From Granulosicoccus sp045110515 (lineage in GTDB: Bacteria; Pseudomonadota; Gammaproteobacteria; Granulosicoccales; Granulosicoccaceae), in assembly GCA_045110515.1 (NCBI GenBank), contig JBGCGD010000036.1, positions 1-64,000 of the forward strand: a DNA stretch of 64,000 bases, given 5' to 3'. The translations under genes and the position numbers were made by a program. Position 1 is the first letter of the stretch. Each line of letters begins with the position of its first letter. The notes below the pieces were generated by a model. The model was not told the DNA's origin. It saw nothing but the letters and a program-made list of their open reading frames with translations, and ran no database searches. Positions 1-6,608 of the stretch are shown here, one piece after another.

Positions 1-210
1 AAGCTAAAAATAAAGGCAGCTCTTTTTGATGTGCTGATTGCTTATATAGAAGAGCATAAGCTGACACAGCAAGAGGCAGCTGATCGTATGGGCGTACAAA
101 GATCAAGAGTAGGGGATCTTATGCGCGGTCAAATTAGCCGATTTAGTATAGATGCCTTGGTAGTTATGGCGGGTCGAGTTGGAATAGATCCAATGAAGGC
201 GGCCGCTTAG
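1..210 (+). CDS. XRE-family antitoxin-like HTH protein (5' end missing)
   Basis: The frame is open from the first base to TAG at 208-210 and gives 69 residues. It contains a Cro/C1-type helix-turn-helix: the segment LTQQEAADRMGVQRSRVGDLMRG is followed by a short helical tail ending in MKAAA. Small proteins of this kind are usually the antitoxin of a HigBA/RelBE-like pair with the toxin gene upstream, which would be off the left edge. The gene sits inside the integron and points toward the integrase, opposite to the neighbouring cassette gene. Toxin-antitoxin cassettes with their own promoters tolerate that orientation. The antitoxin role is inferred from family and context; the toxin is not visible. 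Confidence 0.75.
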   Translation, partial: KLKIKAALFDVLIAYIEEHKLTQQEAADRMGVQRSRVGDLMRGQISRFSIDALVVMAGRVGIDPMKAAA

Positions 211-549
211 ACATTATTGGCTAGACTAGAGGTCAAAAAAATCTCACCGTTACGCGAATGTAAGCTGTAGGTCTAACATTAGCCGTAACTTGCAGTTGCG
301 GCGCGGCCTGGTTCTGAGGCACTCATCGGTTCAGGTCGCGGCGCAACTGTCGAGTTCACGGCTCCGTTAGCCGTCAATCTTTGTTTGAGAACACTAGGAG
401 TATCTTATTGCGAGTCAGTCGGTCAGCATATCGCTAGACTTGCATTGGCTTCTATTGTGACTCTTGCTAGTGATAGGCATATCAGAATCTTGCATTGTAA
501 CGTAATCGATCGTCACATAGAAATGACGTATTCAATGTCGGGTTAAATG
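211..549. other. Non-coding cassette DNA around attC
   Basis: This 339-bp gap holds the attC hairpin at 271-372. From 373 to 549 there is no convincing gene. Weak inverted repeats are present, for example ACTAG at 393-397 against CTAGT near 467, and CATTG near 494 against CAATG near 534. A GTTRRRY-like heptamer, GTTAAAT, lies at 542-548 directly beside the stop codon of the cassette gene. These may be remnants of another attC, but the pairing is too poor to call. Confidence 0.5.
271..372 (-). other. attC recombination site (cassette 1)
   Basis: Read on the minus strand, the site starts with GGCTAAC (372-366) and ends with a perfect GTTRRRY core, GTTAGAC (277-271). The strand between folds back almost completely. 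The ends pair, then AGCCGT near the 5' side pairs with ACGGCT near the 3' side, and the 18-base arms at 293-310 and 332-349 pair with two mismatches around a loop of about 21 bases. Size (102 bp), symmetry and ends are those of an integron attC. Its orientation agrees with cassettes reading leftward from the integrase. Confidence 0.85.
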
Positions 550-1002
550 TTACCTCTCGACTCCATGTTCTCTGGCACTTTCATCAACGACTCTGTTTAT
601 CTCGTTTAGCGAAAACTCTATAAAAACCCCTTCATTAGATTCCCATCGTTTTAAGACAAAGTGTAGTGGTGCTATGCGAACATCAGCTATCTCTGGTAGC
701 GCTCTGACGGCAATATCAGCCCCATACTCATCTTCCATATAAGTCCATTCAAACCCTAAGCGATTTACCAGAATTTGTCCAAACCCAATACCGAAGCAGT
801 TCAAGAAGCTATCAACTGCGTCTGAATCGTTTGCCTGTGCATTTCTCCAGACAAGCCATAGTTCATCCATACGCTTTGGGTCGAGAGGTTCATTGAGAGA
901 AATCCCTAGACTACGCGCGTACTCAATTAATAATAAGAGTTGGTTATTAACCCAATTGTATAGCTCGTCATTCAGTGCACTAAATTTGGCTGTATCTTCC
1001 AT
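550..1002 (-). CDS. Integron cassette protein, DUF3806-like
   Basis: A 150-aa soluble protein without signal peptide or membrane segment. The central part, with FGIGFGQILVNRLGFEW followed by EDEYGADIAVRA, resembles the DUF3806 family, whose members have no well-established role; this assignment is by eye. The start is supported by an AGG at 1011-1009, seven bases before the ATG. The gene is the first cassette next to the integrase and reads away from it. It could be expressed from an integron cassette promoter in 1003-1340. Its function is unknown. Confidence 0.7.
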   Translation of the reverse strand: MEDTAKFSALNDELYNWVNNQLLLLIEYARSLGISLNEPLDPKRMDELWLVWRNAQANDSDAVDSFLNCFGIGFGQILVNRLGFEWTYMEDEYGADIAVRALPEIADVRIAPLHFVLKRWESNEGVFIEFSLNEINRVVDESAREHGVER

Positions 1003-1154
1003 TGCTTTACCTGGCTAGGATAATTAACTCTTACGTCGATTGAGTAAGTAATTCAAATATCAAAAAAATATACACAACTCACTGTGTTACTCGAATTGTA
1101 TTTTAAAAGACGTTATTTGTAGGCCCGCTATAACAACAGTTCCTGAATAATCGC

Positions 1155-1223
1155 GTCTAATGCTGTTGCTCGTACCATATCCCCAATAAGGTAGTTGATT
1201 GGTACGGCTAACATTAATTAGAC
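1155..1223. repeat. attC/attI-like imperfect inverted repeat
   Basis: GTCTAAT (1155-1161) pairs with ATTAGAC (1217-1223), and CGTACC (1171-1176) pairs with GGTACG (1201-1206). Between these, TGTTGC partly pairs with GCTAACA. The loop is 24 bases. The two-box arrangement with outer GTCTAAY/RTTAGAC ends copies the attC plan. The 3' segment TACGGCTAA also matches the core-proximal part of the attC at 271-372. It may be a decayed attC or part of attI; the conserved G of the core is replaced by A. Confidence 0.5.
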
Positions 1224-1295
1224 ATCACTTTGAAACAATCCCCCACACGCAATAACACCTCACTTTAAAACATATCCCCCAAACCGTTCACGACC

Positions 1296-1315
1296 AACTG
1301 TTTGAATACCCAGTA
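1296..1315. promoter_or_regulatory. LexA (SOS) box upstream of the integrase
   Basis: CTGT (1298-1301), eight bases, then CCAG (1310-1313) matches the CTGT-N8-ACAG LexA consensus with one mismatch. The flanks AA and TA also fit the wider consensus. It lies 83 bp upstream of the preferred integrase start, near the expected promoter. Integron integrases in many gammaproteobacteria are known to be repressed by LexA and induced by the SOS response. Confidence 0.6.
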
Positions 1316-1398
1316 GTTTCCCAATTCCCTATCATATATCCATGCGGATAAATTACCTTACTCTAAAACCTATCCACGACCTGATCAAAGGAATGATC

Positions 1399-2388
1399 AT
1401 GAACAACAATCCACCTAAATTGCTGGATCAACTTGCCGACGCTGTTCGCGTCAGAAACTACAGTCTAAGGACAGAACAGGCGTATGCCATGTGGGTTAAG
1501 CAGTATATCCGCTTTCATAAGCTCACTCACCCGCAAGAAATGGGAGAGCAAGAGGTCAGCGCCTTTTTAAACCATCTTGCTGTAGACAGAAATGTAGCGC
1601 CAAACACTCAAAACCAGGCGCTCAACGCACTTAAGTTTTTATATTCCAATGTTTTACTCAATCCGCTGGATGATGTTCAAGGTGTGGTTCGAGCGAAAAA
1701 GAAACAGAAGTTACCAATAGTGATGACTCAAGGGGAAATCAGATCAGTATTTAGGGAGCTACAGACACCCTATTGGTTGCTCGCCGGTCTAATGTACGGC
1801 TCAGGTTTAAGACTAATGGAGGCTCTAAGGCTTCGTGTTAAGGACCTAGACTTTAGTTATAGAGCGATCAGGGTGCACGATGGTAAAGGTGGGAAAGACA
1901 GAGTAGTGACGCTGCCTGACGAGCTTATTCAGCCATTAAAAATCCAGGTTGATCAAACGCGCATATTGCATTTAAAAGATAAGGCTGATGGTTACGGTCG
2001 TGTTGAGATGCCTTTCGCTTTGGCGAAAAAATGGCCCAATGCCAATGTTGATTTTCAATGGCAATACGTCACACCATCATTGATGAGAAGTATTAATCCG
2101 CGTACGCAGCAGATTGGTAGGCATCACGTGCATGAGCAATCTATGCAGAGGCGATTTAAGCAAGCGGTGTCCGCAGCCAAAATTCCCAAACACGCCACTT
2201 GTCACACCCTGCGCCATTCCTTTGCAACACACTTACTGGAGCGCGGCGCAGATATTAGAACCGTGCAAGAGCAGCTGGGTCACACCGATGTTCGCACCAC
2301 TCAAATTTACACCCACGTGTTACAAAGGGGCGGACGTGCCGTGCGTAGTCCGCTATCTGAGATCTTGGGTATCAGCGAAGATGAATAA
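1399..2388 (+). CDS. intI: Integron integrase IntI
   Basis: A tyrosine recombinase that excises and inserts gene cassettes at attI and attC sites. With the start at 1399 it has 329 aa. This start has AAGGA at 1387-1391, seven bases upstream; upstream ATGs at 1342 and 1393 give longer forms, the latter with poor spacing. The N-terminal SAM-like domain carries the YSLRTEQAY motif typical of IntI. Catalytic residues by position are R138, H269, R272, H295 and Y304. Residues about 204-245 (ALAKKWPNA...WQYVTPS...RHHVHE) are the extra segment found only in integron integrases, which separates IntI from XerC/D. The gene appears intact, so the integron may be active. Confidence 0.93.
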   Translation: MNNNPPKLLDQLADAVRVRNYSLRTEQAYAMWVKQYIRFHKLTHPQEMGEQEVSAFLNHLAVDRNVAPNTQNQALNALKFLYSNVLLNPLDDVQGVVRAKKKQKLPIVMTQGEIRSVFRELQTPYWLLAGLMYGSGLRLMEALRLRVKDLDFSYRAIRVHDGKGGKDRVVTLPDELIQPLKIQVDQTRILHLKDKADGYGRVEMPFALAKKWPNANVDFQWQYVTPSLMRSINPRTQQIGRHHVHEQSMQRRFKQAVSAAKIPKHATCHTLRHSFATHLLERGADIRTVQEQLGHTDVRTTQIYTHVLQRGGRAVRSPLSEILGISEDE

Positions 2389-2405
2389 ACTGCATCCCCC
2401 GCACA

Positions 2406-3548
2406 TCAACCAGCCGCCAACTTCTTATTAGGATCATAAAAAGGCTTCTCCACCACTGTAGCCGCAACATCACCTTGCAATGTATCTACCGTTAGCGAAG
2501 TCCCAATGTCACTGCATTCCACAGCTACCATGGCTAAGGCAATATTCTTTTTCAATCGTGGTGAATAAACAGCAGAGGTGACTTTGCCCACAGCCTCACC
2601 ATCTTTAGAAATTTCCCAAAACCTCGTATTCGGCCCTTTCAACGGTTCGCAGTCCAGTACGATGCCCACTTGCTTTCGGCTAACTCCAATTTCGGCTATC
2701 TGTTGCAGTGCTGCTTTACCAATAAAGTTAGCTTCCATATCAATATTCAGCAGGCGATCCATACCCAATTCAAACGGGTTTGTATTGATGTCTGCATCGG
2801 CATGATAGGAGAGCATGCCTCCTTCTATGCGGCGTATGGAAGACGTGTGGCCAGGCTTTAGGTTAAAGGCTTCACCGGCACTCATGATGGCTTCCCAAAG
2901 CTCATCGCCGCGAGTGCCGTCTTGTAGGTACAGCTCGTACCCAAGCTCGCTCGACCAACCTGTACGTGAAACGATTAAGGGGATGCCATTCAATTCAACT
3001 TCACGCAGCCAGTAATAGCGTAGGTCCATAATGTCATCGCCAAACAATGCACGCATTATCTCACCCGATTGTGGGCCCTGAAGTTGTAGTGGCGATACAT
3101 CAGGCTCGTGAATGTTTACGTCCATTCCTGAGTTAACAGCGACTCCTTGTGCCCACAGTAAAATATCGCTATCGGCCAGTGATATCCAAAACCGGTTTTC
3201 TTCCAATCGCAATAAGATAGGGTCGTTAAGAATTCCGCCAGCTGCATTAGTAATCAAAATATATTTGCATTGACCCACCGCTAATTTGGATAAATCACGT
3301 GGTGTTAAAAGCTGAACAAATTCGGCCGCATCGGGTCCGGTAATTTCTACTTGTCGCTCAACGGCCACGTCACACAAAATGGCATCGTTAACCAGGTTCC
3401 AGAAGTTCTGTTCCGGGTCGCCAAAATCCCTCGGTATGTACATGTGGTTGTACACCGAAAAACCTTGCGTACCCCAACGTACCGTTGCGTCGAAATATGG
3501 GGACTTTCGTATCTGAGTGCCAAAGCCAAAGTCTTTTGTATTCGCCAT
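2406..3548 (-). CDS. dmdA: Dimethylsulfoniopropionate demethylase DmdA
   Basis: Transfers a methyl group from DMSP to tetrahydrofolate, giving methylmercaptopropionate and 5-methyl-THF. The 380-aa protein has the GcvT fold: aminomethyltransferase domain about 30-280 and C-terminal barrel about 290-375. Recognisable DmdA stretches include the N-terminal QIRKSPYFDATVRWG and MYIPRDFGDPEQNFW, then CDVAVERQVEITGP, VSPLQLQGPQSGEIM and VSRTGWSSELGYELYL. These follow marine (SAR11/roseobacter-type) DmdA far more closely than GcvT. It is a monocistronic minus-strand gene directly downstream of, and convergent with, the integron integrase. The dmdBCD genes for later steps are not in the window. Confidence 0.9.
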   Translation of the reverse strand: MANTKDFGFGTQIRKSPYFDATVRWGTQGFSVYNHMYIPRDFGDPEQNFWNLVNDAILCDVAVERQVEITGPDAAEFVQLLTPRDLSKLAVGQCKYILITNAAGGILNDPILLRLEENRFWISLADSDILLWAQGVAVNSGMDVNIHEPDVSPLQLQGPQSGEIMRALFGDDIMDLRYYWLREVELNGIPLIVSRTGWSSELGYELYLQDGTRGDELWEAIMSAGEAFNLKPGHTSSIRRIEGGMLSYHADADINTNPFELGMDRLLNIDMEANFIGKAALQQIAEIGVSRKQVGIVLDCEPLKGPNTRFWEISKDGEAVGKVTSAVYSPRLKKNIALAMVAVECSDIGTSLTVDTLQGDVAATVVEKPFYDPNKKLAAG

Positions 3549-3940
3549 GCGTTTAATCTTCGCGTGCTTGTTAAATCAGGTACTGATCAGTACGTGCAGA
3601 GGCGGCAAATGTACCAACAAAAACGTTTTAAAAATGCGCTTAGCTGTGGGTCTTGGCATTAGGGCCAAGTGAGCGTCGCTATCGGACAGGCGGCCAGCTA
3701 GGCAGGGCGGCGGCGGGAAATCCCGATTACTTAGTGTTTCACTATTCGCAACAACGAGGCTCAGCTGCGTCTGGCAATAAACGCCTGTTTACTGCCCGCA
3801 TCCATACCGCATCGTTTATAAAAGGCTTGAACACCATCGCCACGGCCGGTGAGTAGCATCAACTTGTAGCACCCTTCGTCAAACGCTCGGCCTATGGCCG
3901 ATTGCATAGCGCAGCTTTACCAAAGCCTGCTCAACTCTAC
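3549..3940. other. Intergenic region between dmdA and dbpA
   Basis: This 392-bp stretch has no convincing gene on either strand. It contains the palindrome at 3580-3593 and a small hairpin, CGGCC-TAT-GGCCG (3888-3900), downstream of dbpA but without a U-tract. The rest shows no clear structure. Confidence 0.6.
3580..3593. promoter_or_regulatory. Perfect 14-bp palindrome upstream of dmdA (candidate operator)
   Basis: GTACTGATCAGTAC is fully self-complementary and lies 32-45 bp before the dmdA start codon, a typical operator position. The A/T-rich TTTTTAAAACG segment just beyond (on the minus strand) could hold promoter elements. No regulator gene is adjacent, so the binding protein is unknown. 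Confidence 0.45.
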
Positions 3941-5332
3941 CTAACCAATTATCCTGGCACGTACCCGTTGTTTTTTGATGCGCCCTTCAGCCAGAATTTT
4001 TAAGGCTGTTTTTGCCTTGCTGTAGTCAACAGCCACAAAAGAGATTTTTGCTTGAACGGTTATCTTGCCGATGTCGTCATTGCTAAGTTCTGAGCCTGCC
4101 GTTAATGCGCCCACAATATCGCCGGGGCGAATCTTATCTTTCTTCCCGGCACTTAGTTGTAGCGTACTGGTACTGGGAGACGACGCATAAGCATCATTTC
4201 TATCGTAGGCATGCAATTCACTAAACGTGTATTCCGCTTTTTGAAGCTGTTCTATAGCGCGCACACGATAGATATCGTCAGGGTGCACAAACGTAATGGC
4301 CTTGCCGTCCAATCCTGCGCGTCCGGTGCGGCCTATGCGATGCACATGGGTCTCCGGGTCTTGAGCCAGGTCGTAGTTAATAACGGCTGACAAGGCGCTG
4401 ATATCCAAACCTCGTGCAGCCACATCGGTTGCCACCAAAAACGAAATGCTTTTGTTAGCAAATAGAATGATGGCTTCATCGCGTTCACGTTGTTCTAAGT
4501 CGCCGTGAAGCGGGCGTGCATGAAATCCTTGGTTTTGTAAGGTCTCGCACAGAGCCTGAACGTGAATCTTTCGGTTACAAAAAATGATGGCATTCTCGGG
4601 TTGGTATTTACCTAGTGCCCGTAATAGCATTTCAGGTTTTTGTTCATCGTTGGCAAACACGAACACTTGTTCAATGTTGTCGGCGGTTTCGGTGGGCTTA
4701 ACGCGCACTTGCACGGGCTCGTTCTGAATCTCCCGGCTAATGCTTAGAATTTCATTCGGGTAGGTCGCAGAAAACAGCAAGGTCTGGCGATACGGACCGG
4801 TGTGGCTAAGGATACTCATGATGTCATCGAAGAAGCCCATGTCGAGCATTCGATCGGCTTCATCCAGTACCAGTGTTTGAATGGTGCTGATATTGAGTGT
4901 GCCTTTTTCCAGGTGCTTTTTTAATCGACCGGGTGTGCCCACCACTATGTGCGGCTCGCGCTTTAATGACGTTAGTTGATCGTGCATGGGCTTACCGCCA
5001 CACAAGGTCAGTACGCGCGTGTTGGCAAGCCCACTGGCCAAGCGACGAATCTCTGCTGCAACCTGGTCGCTAAGTTCGCGTGTTGGACAAATGACCAGTG
5101 CTTGTGTTTCGAACACGGTCGCATCTAGCTTGTTTAGAAGGCCCACCGCGAATGCCGCGGTTTTTCCGCTACCGGTTTCGGCTTGGGCCAGTAAATCCCG
5201 GCCATCGAGAATGGCTGCCGCAGACCCGGCCTGTATGGGCGTTAAGTCCACGTAGTTAACCGCTGCCAGGGCTTGTTGTAGTTCTGCGCGAATGGGTAGC
5301 GAGCTAAACTGTGTGTGTGCTTCAGTGTTCAT
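3941..5332 (-). CDS. dbpA: ATP-dependent RNA helicase DbpA
   Basis: A DEAD-box helicase acting in large ribosomal subunit assembly, guided to 23S rRNA hairpin 92 by its C-terminal domain. The 463-aa protein has TPIQAGS (Q motif region), AETGSGKT (Walker A, about residue 51), PTRELSDQ, DEAD (about 157), FSATYP, and HRIGRTGRAG. Residues about 395-460 (KIRPGDIVGALT...IGKITV...FVAVDYSKAKTAL) form the DbpA-type RRM, and the length matches E. coli DbpA. It starts 11 bp after the stop of the upstream RidA-fusion gene, so the two are probably co-transcribed. Confidence 0.93.
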   Translation of the reverse strand: MNTEAHTQFSSLPIRAELQQALAAVNYVDLTPIQAGSAAAILDGRDLLAQAETGSGKTAAFAVGLLNKLDATVFETQALVICPTRELSDQVAAEIRRLASGLANTRVLTLCGGKPMHDQLTSLKREPHIVVGTPGRLKKHLEKGTLNISTIQTLVLDEADRMLDMGFFDDIMSILSHTGPYRQTLLFSATYPNEILSISREIQNEPVQVRVKPTETADNIEQVFVFANDEQKPEMLLRALGKYQPENAIIFCNRKIHVQALCETLQNQGFHARPLHGDLEQRERDEAIILFANKSISFLVATDVAARGLDISALSAVINYDLAQDPETHVHRIGRTGRAGLDGKAITFVHPDDIYRVRAIEQLQKAEYTFSELHAYDRNDAYASSPSTSTLQLSAGKKDKIRPGDIVGALTAGSELSNDDIGKITVQAKISFVAVDYSKAKTALKILAEGRIKKQRVRARIIG

Positions 5333-5343
5333 GGTCGTCTGGT

Positions 5344-6591
5344 TTAATTCGAACGTGCAATAGCGATGACTTCAATCTCTATCATCATACGTTCGTACAC
5401 GAGATGGGGTACGGGAATGCCAGAGGTGGCAGGACCCGGTTTGGTAAATGCGTTTGAGCGGATAATCAGGTTTTTATGCAGCTCTTCGGCAGACGCCGCA
5501 CCCTGATAAAAGGTGGTCACCTTGACTATGTCGTCCATCGTAGCATCAAACTCAGCCAGAACCGCAGCAATATTGCTAAGTGCGATGCGTGTCTGAGAAA
5601 CAATGTCGTCCGGTTCCAGCACCTGGGCCTTAGCATCCAGCGCAACCTGCCCACCTAGATGAATTACATTGCCAATGCGGTTGCCATGTTTGTAGGGCAG
5701 GTGAGTCGTCCAGTCCCAATGGCCTTCAGGCCAGGCATATTGTATGGCAGGTGCACTCTCATTCTTGACAGCGGCCGTGACTGCGATTTGCGTTCGCATT
5801 GCGGGGTCCGCAAATCCCGTGACCGCAATGCCGGTTGCAGCAGGCCCGGGTTCGGGAAAAAAGTCGGCTCGAATGCGTGCCGGTTCCTCCCAGTTTTCAG
5901 CGGTACCATCGCCTTGGTAGAACACATTCAGCTTAACCACGTCGGAGGCGCTGGCGCCGGCAAGTTTCAGCACGTTGTCAAGCTGCGTCATCATGATGCG
6001 GGTTTGTTCAATGACATCGCCAGGTGCGCGGACGTCACCGTTTGGGCTTAGCGACGTCATATCGCTGGTCATGATCAATTGCTGACAACTGACTGCGTGC
6101 GAAAAATGCGTGTGTAAGGCGGGTAGTTCCTCGCCCCGGTAGTAATCAACCTGAGCGTGTTCGTCGCTGGCGGCTACCGCTTCCAATTCGATACGCATAC
6201 CCGGATAGCACAGCTCGGGCAGGCAGATTGTCGATACGGCAGGCTTGACAGAATCGGGCAGGCGCTCTGCAATCAGATTGAGAATGGCAGCTTCATCGTC
6301 ACTGTCACCGGTGAAGTAGATGACAAACTTAATGACCTGCTTAAGAGAGGCGTTGAAGTCCTCGAGGATATCAACGGCAAACTGAAGCACATTGCGTGTT
6401 TGAATGTCCAGATTATCGGGGTTTACGACGGCACCGTGTGTATCCAAATCGGCCTGACCTCCTGTGTAGATCAGGCCGCCACGATTCACACCATGATAGT
6501 GAGACAGTTCGGCCGTTGGGTGTGCGTCTGTTTTAACATTCCAGTACCAATGGCCCTCGGGCCAGCTGTGAGTTTTTTCACTCATGAACAC
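5344..6591 (-). CDS. Triple RidA-domain fusion protein
   Basis: A 415-aa protein made of three RidA/YjgF/UK114 units, at about 1-140, 150-275 and 285-412. Units 1 and 3 begin with similar WPEGHW segments and contain GGQADLD/GGQVALD. All three have the QTR(N/I)...L...G/F(N/D)A(S/T) helix pattern, and units 2 and 3 end with a PGPA(A/T)(T/S)GI motif. Single RidA proteins deaminate reactive enamine/imine intermediates as trimers; a three-fold fusion could form a pseudo-trimer in one chain. The first possible start is GTG at 6591, with an in-frame ATG at 6585 two codons later; neither has a strong ribosome site. It lies directly upstream of dbpA. The substrate is unknown. Confidence 0.8.
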   Translation of the reverse strand: MFMSEKTHSWPEGHWYWNVKTDAHPTAELSHYHGVNRGGLIYTGGQADLDTHGAVVNPDNLDIQTRNVLQFAVDILEDFNASLKQVIKFVIYFTGDSDDEAAILNLIAERLPDSVKPAVSTICLPELCYPGMRIELEAVAASDEHAQVDYYRGEELPALHTHFSHAVSCQQLIMTSDMTSLSPNGDVRAPGDVIEQTRIMMTQLDNVLKLAGASASDVVKLNVFYQGDGTAENWEEPARIRADFFPEPGPAATGIAVTGFADPAMRTQIAVTAAVKNESAPAIQYAWPEGHWDWTTHLPYKHGNRIGNVIHLGGQVALDAKAQVLEPDDIVSQTRIALSNIAAVLAEFDATMDDIVKVTTFYQGAASAEELHKNLIIRSNAFTKPGPATSGIPVPHLVYERMMIEIEVIAIARSN

Positions 6592-6608
6592 ACCGTTTAA
6601 ATTAAGGC

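Larger units (their letters stand above)
1003..1398. other. attI / promoter region of the integron
   Basis: No gene is seen in this stretch. It should contain attI, the cassette promoter (leftward) and the integrase promoter (rightward). Visible elements are a 69-bp imperfect inverted repeat at 1155-1223 and a LexA-like box at 1296-1315, both listed separately. The A/T-rich segment TATCATATAT at 1330-1339 could serve as the -10 region of the integrase promoter. Confidence 0.6.
1..2388. mobile_element. Proximal end of a chromosomal integron (cassettes, attC, attI region, intI)
   Basis: An integron-type tyrosine recombinase on the + strand is preceded by about 340 bp without genes, where attI and the cassette promoter are expected. 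Further left come a gene pointing away from the integrase (550-1002) and a long imperfect hairpin with attC ends (271-372). This matches the usual layout, in which cassettes lie beyond the 5' end of intI and read away from it. The array continues beyond the left edge of the window. The exact attI recombination point could not be fixed by eye, because no perfect GTTRRRY site was found next to the first cassette. Confidence 0.85.

Noticed and set aside
3888..3900. Hairpin after dbpA as a rho-independent terminator
   Set aside because: The stem is five base pairs and no T-run follows on the minus strand.
5659..6600. Two plus-strand open frames (130 and 147 codons) opposite the triple RidA gene
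   Set aside because: They are antisense to a well-supported gene, have no recognisable domains and lack ribosome sites.
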